Positions 1 through 8,779 of a DNA stretch of 63,194 nt are shown here, one piece after another; the stretch's first letter is position 1, and each line of letters starts with the position of its first letter. The notes under the pieces are model-generated. The model did no database searches. It was given only the letters and a program-made list of their open reading frames with translations, and was not told the DNA's origin. Made by a program: the position numbers and the translations under genes. This DNA is from a virus: the IMG/VR virus record IMGVR_UViG_3300028194_000318, positions 1 to 63,194 of that record. The stretch is one strand, 5' to 3'.

Positions 1-1
1 A

Positions 2-838
2 GGACCATTGTTACCTAACTTAGTACGAAGTGAGATTAAAAAGTTACCTAAACCGGTTACATTAAAAGGTGATAAGCTTACTATCAAATTTAAAGATGAA
101 AGTAGTATTAAGAATTATATAAGAATTTCAAATGTTTCAGAGCTTGGAGGAGCAACATATAAAACTTATAAAGCAAATCCAGAACAAGAAGGTTTAACAA
201 TTGAATATTCTGAGGTTCCAACTTATGGGTCAAATCAACAAACAGCTATTGGCTTTATGTTTAATACTCCAGAATTTAGTAGACCAACCTATGCTGAAAA
301 TAGAGAGTATGTAAAGAATAAAAATAATCAAACTTCAGAGGAAAGTAAAATGGATAAGATGGAATTTGGTTTGTCAGAAGCTGCCGCTATACAGCAAGAT
401 GTATTAAATGACACAACTAATAATATAGTTGCTACAGACAAAAGTGTAGAAGCTAATGGTATAAATATGGCTGATACAGATGCTTTGATGAAAAACATTT
501 TAGAAAAAAGTGCTGCAATAGAAAATATAGAGTCTGAAATTAATACTCTAGAAGATACAGAAAATGCATTACCAACAATAGATGTAAATGAACAAGGGCA
601 ATATGCAATGTTTGCAGAAGATATACTTGGAGAAGCATCACAGTTTCCTTTATTGTCTGAAGGTTATGCTAACATTATGAGTAATCCATCTAACAAAAGT
701 ATTATGATGGAAAATAAATTATTTCCTTTTAGTAATATGATTAGTGAATATAATGATAACTTTGTTAAAGAAAAGGAAACAGAACAAGAAAACCAAGAAG
801 CTTTTTTAGATCAACTAAAATGTCTAGGTATAAAATAA
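2..838 (+). CDS. C-terminal part of a large phage protein of unknown function (5' end outside window)
   Basis: The reading frame is open to the left edge, so the start lies upstream; a TTG at position 8 is not a convincing start. The visible 279 codons are acidic and rich in Asn, Glu and Ser with no domain I recognise. The gene ends 8 nt before the 1945-aa gene in the same direction. In crAss-like phages large virion-cargo proteins are encoded in such a run, so I infer this is the tail end of another large virion-associated protein, but nothing in the sequence proves that. Confidence 0.7.
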   Translation, partial: GPLLPNLVRSEIKKLPKPVTLKGDKLTIKFKDESSIKNYIRISNVSELGGATYKTYKANPEQEGLTIEYSEVPTYGSNQQTAIGFMFNTPEFSRPTYAENREYVKNKNNQTSEESKMDKMEFGLSEAAAIQQDVLNDTTNNIVATDKSVEANGINMADTDALMKNILEKSAAIENIESEINTLEDTENALPTIDVNEQGQYAMFAEDILGEASQFPLLSEGYANIMSNPSNKSIMMENKLFPFSNMISEYNDNFVKEKETEQENQEAFLDQLKCLGIK

Positions 839-846
839 TATAAGTT

Positions 847-3800
847 ATGGCAAGATGTCCAAATAAAAATACTGCAGAGTATAAAGCATTACAAGATGTA
901 TTTCAAACAGAAATAAGAACTAATAGTGTTATAAATACTTGGCAAGACATTAATAACTCAGATGCATTTCCTACACCTTTTCAGGCTAATGAGATGGTGT
1001 CTGATCAGAAAGTTGCTTTTGCTTTAAAACAAAAATCATTTGGATTAAGTTTATTAGATAACTTACGTAGAGAACATATAGGTCATACATTCCAGGGACA
1101 ATTTTTAATTAATAATTCTAACCCAGTTACAAGAGAATATGACTCAATGTTTTTAGATGCTAATGTTAAAAAACTATATAGATATTTAAGAATAAACAAT
1201 ATACCTGCTGACACAGTTACATTACAAAGAACACCAAAGACATATAGACTAATTGTAAATGAGGATTTATTTACTAATAAAGATGTACTTGAAAAGTCTA
1301 GGTCATGGGATACTAATAGGTCTAGAGAGGTTGTTATGCACCTAAAAAGAATGTTTCCACAAGTTAATGTAGAAATGTTGAGTGTTACTGAAGCTGCAGA
1401 TATGTTTTCTATGTTTCCAGAATGGAAGAAGAGTAATGTTAAATTTAAAGATGTAAAATCTTTTTATGTAGACGGTACAGCATACTTAATAAAAGGTAGA
1501 GTAACTGATGAGACAGCAATAGAAGAAATGCTACACCCTTTAGTAGATGCAATCAAAGTAGACAACCCTGAATTATTTAATGGTTTGTTAGCAGAGGCCA
1601 GCAAGACTTTTCCAGAAATGGTTCAGCAGATAAAAGCTGAGTATAATGAGAATACCAGAAACTTTAGTGATACTGAAAGAAATCTAGAAATAGTAACACA
1701 AGCCTTATCAAGACACTTTAAGAAAGAATATGAAACTAATCCTAGCCAAGGATTCCTAGACAAAGTAAATGAGTTTATGGATTGGTTTATGGAACTTATA
1801 AATAACCTTAGTGAGTATTTAACAGGTACACCTTTATCTGTAAAAGATATAAACCCAAGTGGTAACTTAAGTGATATTGCTAAACTTTTAAATACAGAAA
1901 GAATACAATTTAAACTGGAGAGTAGAGCTGATGGAAAGATAAGGTTTAGTTTATCTCCAGAAAAGAAAAGACAGGTTGATCAAGCCTTGTCTGAAGCTAA
2001 TGGGGTACAAGCAGAAATAATAAAAAGTTTATTTCATGTAGCCAACTCATCAGATGTTGAAGTTAATTCATTGTCTGGTAGCAGATTTAAAACTGAAGAG
2101 GAAATGCAAAGAGGAGACTCAGGAGAAACCATTGTTGTTTTAAATGAGAAGAATCACACATACTATGATATAACAGATAAGCTTCAGCAGAAACCATATA
2201 CCTCAGTTACTACAGCAATCAAAGGCACTCTTAAAAACTTAGAAGATGTTCAGCTTAATTTAGATATTGGCAATGATGTTGATGCTTTATTAGATGCTTT
2301 GGTAACACACCGTAGTGTAGAGGATGTATTTGATCAAATGAAAGTTGTAGATCTAGAGACTGCTAAAACTGTTTATAATACATTACAAACTACACTAACT
2401 AATATAATGCCTGAAGGATCTATTGCTTTATCTCAAGTTGTAGTATTTGACAAAGCAACAAAAATGGCTGGTACAGCTGATTTAGTTATTGTAGATAAAA
2501 ATGGTTTTATTAAAATTGTAGATTTAAAGACTACAAAAAATTCTTTAAAAACCTATACTACAGAAGATACAAAGGTAGGGAGAAAACAAACTGTATATTA
2601 TGATAAAGAATGGGCACTAAATGAGGATAGTTTATTGAAACAAAAAGGAATTGATAAATTATCTACTAGAGGTCAACATAACCTACAAGTAAACATTTAT
2701 AGAAGGATGTTTCAGAATATGGGATATGATGTATACATGGGAGACTATGCTGCATCTACTTTTCATTTAGTTGCTGATATAAGTGGGAAAGGAAAGAACC
2801 AAAAGTTCAATGGAAATATTAAGTCTGATCAATGGGTAGATCATCCTATATCTCAGAATATTAATTATGTTAATATGCTTATGCCGCTCAATCCTGACAC
2901 AACTAAGAAGGAACAGTTGGATGAGCTTACTAAGGATATGGAAGATAAACTGGTTGATCCAGATGTTGTTCCTGCAGATTTAGTAGAAGAAGATGAAAAA
3001 GTAGCAGAAACGGTTACACCAGTTCCAGAAGATCCAGTATATGATACTATTTCTGGCATACTTAAAGAATACCAATTATCATTAATAAATAAAATAGATT
3101 TACTTGAGGCAAAGAAATTAGCCAAAGCTTCTATATTTATTGATAGAACAAAAGATGAAGCAATAGAACAATTGGCTTCTACAATTGCTTTTATTAATAT
3201 AGCAATGAGTGAGGGGCCTATAGCTAGATCTTCTGCTTATTCAGAATTATTACAAGACTCACTAAGACAAGTTAGAAAGTTTAGTGCCTATGTTCAAGAT
3301 CCTAAGAACTTTGCTAAATCTGAATACATTACTTATGTATTAAATTTTGATAAGTTTATAAAAACATTCCAAGGTTTACAAAGCATTACTGATCTAGCAC
3401 CTTTAAATGCAACGCAAAGATCTTTAATATTGTCTCTTAAGACAGATCTTAATAAATTAACTGGTGCTGATGGAACACAACAAGGTTTAATAGATGGTGC
3501 TATTAATGATTATGTTAAGGAAATTATTAGAAACAAATCTAATAGAGCTTATGGTGAAGAAGGAAGCTTCTTTACAGAAGCAAATCTAGAATTGTTGTTA
3601 AAAGAAGCCAGAGACATCTCTGGTACAGATCTTTACACTAGGGATTTGGCTACACAAGGTGATGTTATTTTAGCTTTGATGGATAAAATATATAAGTCTA
3701 AAAAACAAGAGCTATTAGATAAAGTTGCAGAAAGAGAAGGTGTAATTAAAGCAGCAGGTAACCAAGTAATTAAACTTACACCCAATGCAAAACGTAATAC

Positions 3801-6684
3801 AGCATATAATTTTATGTTAGTATATGATGAGAATGGTGAGTTTACAGGTAACTATGTAAAAAAGATTGGTCAACAGTACTATAAAAAGCAGGAAGAACTA
3901 AGAGCACCGCTATATGATAATGATAATAACCCATATCAATATGAAGAAATTTTAGCATCTGATATAGAAGAGCTTAAAAAAACCAAAGAGGGACGTGCAA
4001 AAATAAAATATAATCAAGATCTTGCAGATGCTAAAGCTGCATTCAGTGCATTCTTTAGAGCTGAAAGAACTACAGATGAACAGTATGATGATGGTGAATA
4101 CCATACATATACAAAAGAATTTAAAGATGCAAGAGATAGAGTAGAATACTATGTGCCTGGTAAAGATGGTAGTCCTTTTGGAAATTGGTATAGAAAACCA
4201 CGTGTTTCTGATGTACAATATGCAAAGTATGAAGCTAGGTATTTTAAAGTAAATGAGTACACTAAAGCAATAAGAATAGATGGGGTACCTACTGGAGCTG
4301 TAGTAGCTGGTCAAACATACCGTTCACCAAAAGTAAAGTATAGAGTAGCATTAGAAAGAAGTAATCCAGTAGATGGCTTACCTCAAGATATGACTAGTGA
4401 ACAATATAGAAGCATTATGAATCCTAGTGATGCATTAGGAATAGCACAAAAAGAATTCTATGAATTGTTTGTACAGTATTTTGAAAATGAACTTCTAGAA
4501 AAGTTACCACAGAATGTTAAAAATAACATGCTTGGTAGAGTACCGTTAGTTCAAGGTGCTGCTATTAATACTATGAAAAAGAAGTCATCCTTCTGGAATC
4601 AATTGTATGCAAAAACTGTAAGAAGCAGAACATGGAATATGTTTAATAAAACTTCAACTCAAAAAGGAGTTATGGTAGATCCTGTTACTGGATATATTGT
4701 AGATCAGATGCCTATTTTTTATACAGGTAGGCCAAAGATTGATGGTGAGATGGAACAAATAGAAAAGGAAAAACTTGCTATACAAGACCAATATAAAACA
4801 GGTAAGAAGCAAGATGGTACTACATATACAGAAGATGACTATAATATTGATTTAGCTGGGATTAATGGTAAGTTAGCTAGAATAAGATCAACACCTAGTG
4901 TAGGAGAAATTAGTACTGACTTAGCAACCAGTCTTATTAAGTTTAGTGCAATGGCAGAAAACTTTGAGACAATGGCTACTATTGATGATACTCTTAATGC
5001 AATGATGAAAGTTATAGAAAACAGACATTATCAACCATCTGAAGGCTCAGGTATAACTTTTATAGATAAAGTAAAAGGTGTAGTTTCAGGAACACCAAAA
5101 AGCAAATATGCTAAAAATGAAAATACAAAGAAGAGAGCTCAGAAATGGATGAGTCAAGTGTATTATGATAATGAAAATATTACAAAAGGAGCAGGTGATA
5201 AAATAGCTGAGGGAATTATTCAACTGTCTTCTTTGTCTTATGTAGCCTTTAACCCTTTTGGTAACTTTAATAACTACTTAATTGGTAGAGTCAATAACAA
5301 TATTGAATTACTAGCAGGTAGGTTTGTAAGTAGAGATGCACAACTAAGAGCATCAAGAGAGTTTAATAAAAGAGCCTTACCTGATATGGTTTCAAGAACA
5401 GGTGCAGCAATGACAGATGCAGTTGACGTACTTACATTTGGTAAAATACCAGGTTTAAAATCAAGTGAGTATGATCCTAAAAGAGCTAATAGTAAATATG
5501 AAGCATTTGTAGATATGTTTAGGATGATGGATAAGATGTCTGAATTGCGTGAACAGGGAGCAGATACTGCAGAGGGCAAAACTTGGTTTGAAAGAGCAGC
5601 TGAATGGGGTTATGTAATGCAAGATGCAGCAGAATATAATGTACAAACTAAAATGGGTATGGCTGTTTTGATGGATACTACTATGCTTAATCCAGACACT
5701 GGGGAAACATTATCTTTATATGATGCCTTTATGTATGATGCCAAGTCACACACAAATAAAATTAAAGAAGGTTTTACCAAGATTGTTAAGTTAGATAAAA
5801 ATAACAAAATAATTAAAGGGAGTGAGCAAGACTATACTAATGAATTTAGATATGATTTAAGAAATAAAATCAGAGAAATAAATAAACAAATTCATGGTAA
5901 CTATGCTAGAGAAGATAGGATGGTTATGCAACAACATACATTAGGTAAACTTGCAGTTCAATTTAAGAAGTGGGTGGCACCTGCTATTAGAGCTAGATAC
6001 CAAAGAGAATACTTTGATGAGAATCTAGGTTGGATGGAAGGTAGATATAGATCTGCTCTTAGCTTTTTAAGATATACAGGTCAACAACTTAGAAAAGGTA
6101 ATACAGAATTTAATACCTATGGTAAAGGTTTTATGGAAGCACAAAAAGGATATGATGGAAAAGGTGGAAATGCAGATCAACGTGCACAGAATAAACTATT
6201 TGGGTTCTATAGAACAATGGGTGAGATAGCTATTATGACAAGTGCACTATTAATCAACTCTATATTAAGTGAATTACTAGCGGGAGATGGAGATGATACT
6301 GACTTAGAAAGAAGAATGAAGAATTTATCTAAGTATCAAGTAAACAGAATTTACAAAGAGATGGTGTTATTTATGCCTTGGATTCCTGATGGAGGTAAGC
6401 AAGTATTCCAACAGTTTGGTAATCCAGTAGCTGCCACTAGAACTTTTGGTGAGTTATCTGAACTATTAGGAATGACATTAGTAACTGGCTATAAAGGTCT
6501 GAGACTCAAAGCAGGAGGTAAAGAAGAAGATTATTTCTATGGAGATAGTTCAATAGTATATCAGAAAGGTAAAAGAAGAGGTGAACTTAAGTTATACAAA
6601 AACTTTAAGGATGTATTTCCTATTGTGTATAGTATTCAGAAATGGGAGTCTTATTTAACTAATGATGATTTCTATATAAAATAA
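847..6684 (+). CDS. Giant polyvalent protein with embedded PD-(D/E)XK nuclease domain
   Basis: 1945 aa, far longer than any single-domain enzyme. At residues about 225-230 it has I-E-E-M-L-H-P, which looks like an HExxH metallopeptidase helix with the first His lost. Residues about 445-640 resemble RecB/Cas4-type PD-(D/E)XK nucleases: a G-T-A-D segment with D545, then D559-L-K561 followed by TTK, then a Q-V-N-I-Y motif. Long helical stretches follow, and a hydrophobic segment lies at about 1791-1812 (ending S-E-L-L-A-G-D-G-D-D). Known polyvalent or internal virion proteins of phages have this kind of mosaic and can enter the cell with the DNA; that role is inference. It starts 8 nt after the preceding gene and has no detectable promoter of its own. 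Confidence 0.8.
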   Translation: MARCPNKNTAEYKALQDVFQTEIRTNSVINTWQDINNSDAFPTPFQANEMVSDQKVAFALKQKSFGLSLLDNLRREHIGHTFQGQFLINNSNPVTREYDSMFLDANVKKLYRYLRINNIPADTVTLQRTPKTYRLIVNEDLFTNKDVLEKSRSWDTNRSREVVMHLKRMFPQVNVEMLSVTEAADMFSMFPEWKKSNVKFKDVKSFYVDGTAYLIKGRVTDETAIEEMLHPLVDAIKVDNPELFNGLLAEASKTFPEMVQQIKAEYNENTRNFSDTERNLEIVTQALSRHFKKEYETNPSQGFLDKVNEFMDWFMELINNLSEYLTGTPLSVKDINPSGNLSDIAKLLNTERIQFKLESRADGKIRFSLSPEKKRQVDQALSEANGVQAEIIKSLFHVANSSDVEVNSLSGSRFKTEEEMQRGDSGETIVVLNEKNHTYYDITDKLQQKPYTSVTTAIKGTLKNLEDVQLNLDIGNDVDALLDALVTHRSVEDVFDQMKVVDLETAKTVYNTLQTTLTNIMPEGSIALSQVVVFDKATKMAGTADLVIVDKNGFIKIVDLKTTKNSLKTYTTEDTKVGRKQTVYYDKEWALNEDSLLKQKGIDKLSTRGQHNLQVNIYRRMFQNMGYDVYMGDYAASTFHLVADISGKGKNQKFNGNIKSDQWVDHPISQNINYVNMLMPLNPDTTKKEQLDELTKDMEDKLVDPDVVPADLVEEDEKVAETVTPVPEDPVYDTISGILKEYQLSLINKIDLLEAKKLAKASIFIDRTKDEAIEQLASTIAFINIAMSEGPIARSSAYSELLQDSLRQVRKFSAYVQDPKNFAKSEYITYVLNFDKFIKTFQGLQSITDLAPLNATQRSLILSLKTDLNKLTGADGTQQGLIDGAINDYVKEIIRNKSNRAYGEEGSFFTEANLELLLKEARDISGTDLYTRDLATQGDVILALMDKIYKSKKQELLDKVAEREGVIKAAGNQVIKLTPNAKRNTAYNFMLVYDENGEFTGNYVKKIGQQYYKKQEELRAPLYDNDNNPYQYEEILASDIEELKKTKEGRAKIKYNQDLADAKAAFSAFFRAERTTDEQYDDGEYHTYTKEFKDARDRVEYYVPGKDGSPFGNWYRKPRVSDVQYAKYEARYFKVNEYTKAIRIDGVPTGAVVAGQTYRSPKVKYRVALERSNPVDGLPQDMTSEQYRSIMNPSDALGIAQKEFYELFVQYFENELLEKLPQNVKNNMLGRVPLVQGAAINTMKKKSSFWNQLYAKTVRSRTWNMFNKTSTQKGVMVDPVTGYIVDQMPIFYTGRPKIDGEMEQIEKEKLAIQDQYKTGKKQDGTTYTEDDYNIDLAGINGKLARIRSTPSVGEISTDLATSLIKFSAMAENFETMATIDDTLNAMMKVIENRHYQPSEGSGITFIDKVKGVVSGTPKSKYAKNENTKKRAQKWMSQVYYDNENITKGAGDKIAEGIIQLSSLSYVAFNPFGNFNNYLIGRVNNNIELLAGRFVSRDAQLRASREFNKRALPDMVSRTGAAMTDAVDVLTFGKIPGLKSSEYDPKRANSKYEAFVDMFRMMDKMSELREQGADTAEGKTWFERAAEWGYVMQDAAEYNVQTKMGMAVLMDTTMLNPDTGETLSLYDAFMYDAKSHTNKIKEGFTKIVKLDKNNKIIKGSEQDYTNEFRYDLRNKIREINKQIHGNYAREDRMVMQQHTLGKLAVQFKKWVAPAIRARYQREYFDENLGWMEGRYRSALSFLRYTGQQLRKGNTEFNTYGKGFMEAQKGYDGKGGNADQRAQNKLFGFYRTMGEIAIMTSALLINSILSELLAGDGDDTDLERRMKNLSKYQVNRIYKEMVLFMPWIPDGGKQVFQQFGNPVAATRTFGELSELLGMTLVTGYKGLRLKAGGKEEDYFYGDSSIVYQKGKRRGELKLYKNFKDVFPIVYSIQKWESYLTNDDFYIK

Positions 6685-6733
6685 GGTTTACACGTCAAAT
6701 TTGCAGTGAAATAATTTTTAAGGATCATTTAGA

Positions 6734-6750
6734 TTGTGTATATTATATTA
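6734..6750 (+). promoter_or_regulatory. Putative phage promoter element upstream of the exported cassette
   Basis: TTGTGTATATTATATTA lies 38 nt upstream of the ATG at 6789 in a 104-nt gap. It resembles TTTTGTATATTATATA at 11721, a related copy at 11809, TTTTGTATAT at 50719 and TTATATTATATATG at 60219, all at starts of + strand gene groups. The recurrence suggests a shared phage promoter element; no transcript evidence is available. Confidence 0.4.
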
Positions 6751-6788
6751 TAAACCAGCAGTACATAGTAAACAATTAATTTATATAT

Positions 6789-8060
6789 ATGAAAAAATGT
6801 ATACATCTGCTGGTCATCTTTATTCTATTTTATACACCCCTTCAAGCACAAATAGATACTCTTCCAGAAGATCAAATAATTAAACTTAAAAAAGGTTGGG
6901 AAAAAAAACAATTCTTTAAGGGTCTTTATGAAGACTTTTTAAAGTATGGTACTATATATGGTGCTGGTGATATAAACAACTCTATAGAAGCTGATGAGTC
7001 AACTTATTTTGTTAGAACAGGAGATGGGAATGGTTTATATGATATTCCTGTTGTTGTAGATAATACACCTGAATATCCATTTGATTATAGAATAGGTTTT
7101 GGTATTAGAAAACTAGCAAGGTTTAGTTATGAAAGAAAACCTAGAAACTTTTATGATGGTACTGAAGAGCAGTTAGCATTTAGTGCACCAACATCTGCAT
7201 TAGCAGGTTTAGAATATCAATTACATTGGGAAAAGGAACGTTGGAGAGGGGAAGACTTCAGGAATCATAGGTTCTTTATAAAGCACACAGGCAAACATCA
7301 CATATTTAAAGTTGAGTCAAGAGAAGTAGGAAAGATAAACCTAGCTTATGAGTCAGCAGAAGCAAGATTAAGGTTACCTATAGGAGAAAAGTTTAGCATT
7401 TCTGCGGGTGCAATCTACCGTACTCACTCCCGTGCATATGGTTATAATCCAATTGAGATCTGGTTAAATGAAACAGTGATGTATACTGACCCAAATACAG
7501 GTGAACAGTTTGAATATCCAGCAAACCCTTGGTATACATTAGGATTTGAGTATGGTTATACTGATCATTTTACTACATACACAGATGCTAATACAGGTGA
7601 GGAAATGCAAGATTGGATTTGGAAAGATGAAGATGGAAATATTGTAGCTTATTCTGATATTGACTTTAGAGAAACTATATTTACCCAGCTAATGAACCGC
7701 TTTAATAGTGAGGCATTGTCAGAGATAGATGCATTTGGTGAGATAGCACCAATAGTAGGAATGGATTTTTATCATTATAAAAGAAATTTCTGGTTACATG
7801 CATATGCAAATTATATACTACCATATCACAGATACTTAAAAGGAGATGAAGTTGTTTCTTATTTAAATAGAAATAACTGGGGTAAAGGAGGTTTGAGAGA
7901 AGATTCCAAGCTAGAGCAATGGGCAGACTATTCTTTTGGTGCTAATTTAGGTTGGAAGATTAATAAAAATTTAGGAGTGTTTGTTGAAGGAGAGTACTCT
8001 AAGATGTGGGACAGCCAACTGTTCCAATCAACAGTAGGATTAAATTATACATTTAAGTAA
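6789..8060 (+). CDS. Exported outer-membrane beta-barrel-like protein
   Basis: 423 aa with a clear signal peptide (residues 1-21, ending LQAQ, the usual flavobacterial cleavage context). The mature part has many alternating hydrophobic and aromatic strands separated by polar loops and ends in V-G-L-N-Y-T-F-K, close to the aromatic end typical of outer-membrane barrels. The strong signal peptide argues against a tail protein. It is the first gene of a cassette with a membrane/coiled-coil protein and an exported thioredoxin-fold protein, behind its own promoter-like element. Possible roles are receptor masking against superinfection, envelope remodelling, or disruption of the outer membrane at lysis. 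I do not recognise the exact family. Confidence 0.6.
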   Translation: MKKCIHLLVIFILFYTPLQAQIDTLPEDQIIKLKKGWEKKQFFKGLYEDFLKYGTIYGAGDINNSIEADESTYFVRTGDGNGLYDIPVVVDNTPEYPFDYRIGFGIRKLARFSYERKPRNFYDGTEEQLAFSAPTSALAGLEYQLHWEKERWRGEDFRNHRFFIKHTGKHHIFKVESREVGKINLAYESAEARLRLPIGEKFSISAGAIYRTHSRAYGYNPIEIWLNETVMYTDPNTGEQFEYPANPWYTLGFEYGYTDHFTTYTDANTGEEMQDWIWKDEDGNIVAYSDIDFRETIFTQLMNRFNSEALSEIDAFGEIAPIVGMDFYHYKRNFWLHAYANYILPYHRYLKGDEVVSYLNRNNWGKGGLREDSKLEQWADYSFGANLGWKINKNLGVFVEGEYSKMWDSQLFQSTVGLNYTFK

Positions 8061-8073
8061 AAAAAATAAAACA

Positions 8074-8361
8074 ATGGCAGAAGTACCTCAGATTGGAGAA
8101 CAAACAAAAGTAACTTTAGATCTTAAAACAATTGGAATGATAGTGGGATTTGTAATTTCATTATCAACCATGTGGTTTACATTAAAGGCAGATATAGCTC
8201 AGGCTATGGAAAACCCCAAACCACCAATAGAAAGGGTAGAATATGATTTAAAAGATGAACTTGTAAGACAGACCATAATGGAAACCCAGGAAGACGTGGA
8301 GATGTTGCTTCAGAAGTTTGAAAAAATGGAAGAAAGAATCTATGAGTTAACCAAAAAATAA
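8074..8361 (+). CDS. Small membrane protein with C-terminal coiled coil
   Basis: 95 aa. Residues about 18-38 form one transmembrane helix; residues about 55-95 are charged heptad-like helix (many Glu and Lys) ending E-L-T-K-K. There is no signal peptidase site. The A-rich leader AAAAAAAATAAAACA precedes the ATG, 13 nt after the barrel gene. One membrane anchor plus a coiled coil would fit an inner-membrane spanin-like or holin-accessory protein, or a tether for its exported neighbours; the sequence does not decide. Confidence 0.65.
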   Translation: MAEVPQIGEQTKVTLDLKTIGMIVGFVISLSTMWFTLKADIAQAMENPKPPIERVEYDLKDELVRQTIMETQEDVEMLLQKFEKMEERIYELTKK

Positions 8362-8365
8362 TATT

Positions 8366-8779
8366 ATGAAAAAGGTTTTGTTGTTTATTCTAGCATTGTT
8401 TATTACCTCAACTATACAAGGTCAACAGTGGGTTAGTGATGATAGCTTTACTGATGAAATAAACGGACATTCAGGTGATCAAGATGAAGATATAGTTATT
8501 ATAGAGTTTTGGGCAGAATTTAATAAAGACAATGCTTTTGTAGAGTGGGAGAAGGTAGATGACCTTGACGGTGTAAAATATTTAAGAGCTAACATAGCCC
8601 TTTGCCCATCATTAAAAAAAGAATTTAGAATTAGAATGGTGCCCACTATATTAATTTTTTCAGGAGGAGACGCATTTATAAAGTTCAAAGCTAAAGCCGG
8701 TCTAGACCTCCTATGCCCTGTAGACTATCCTAGGATGGTCAGAGCAATAGAGGTTGTTAGACGAGAAGCTTCTTACTAG
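8366..8779 (+). CDS. Exported thioredoxin-fold protein lacking the CxxC active site
   Basis: 137 aa with a signal peptide (residues 1-20, ending TIQGQ). The mature part follows the thioredoxin pattern: a strand with I-I-E-F-W-A-E, then R-M-V-P-T-I-L-I-F with the conserved cis-Pro segment, then a final helix. Where thioredoxins have W-C-x-x-C this protein reads F-N-K-D-N, so it cannot do thiol-disulfide exchange there. Two Cys remain (in A-L-C-P and L-L-C-P), which could form a structural disulfide. It is a periplasmic partner or chaperone-like fold rather than the RNR reductant. Its TAG stop overlaps the stop of the converging nrdA gene. Confidence 0.7.
   Translation: MKKVLLFILALFITSTIQGQQWVSDDSFTDEINGHSGDQDEDIVIIEFWAEFNKDNAFVEWEKVDDLDGVKYLRANIALCPSLKKEFRIRMVPTILIFSGGDAFIKFKAKAGLDLLCPVDYPRMVRAIEVVRREASY

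Noticed and set aside
3952-4314. Cys- and Phe-rich open frame on the minus strand inside the giant protein gene
   Set aside because: Low-complexity composition and full overlap with a strongly coding + strand frame mark it as a shadow frame.
8366-8779. Thioredoxin-like gene as the electron donor for the neighbouring RNR
   Set aside because: It is exported and lacks CxxC, and the two genes converge rather than share an operon.
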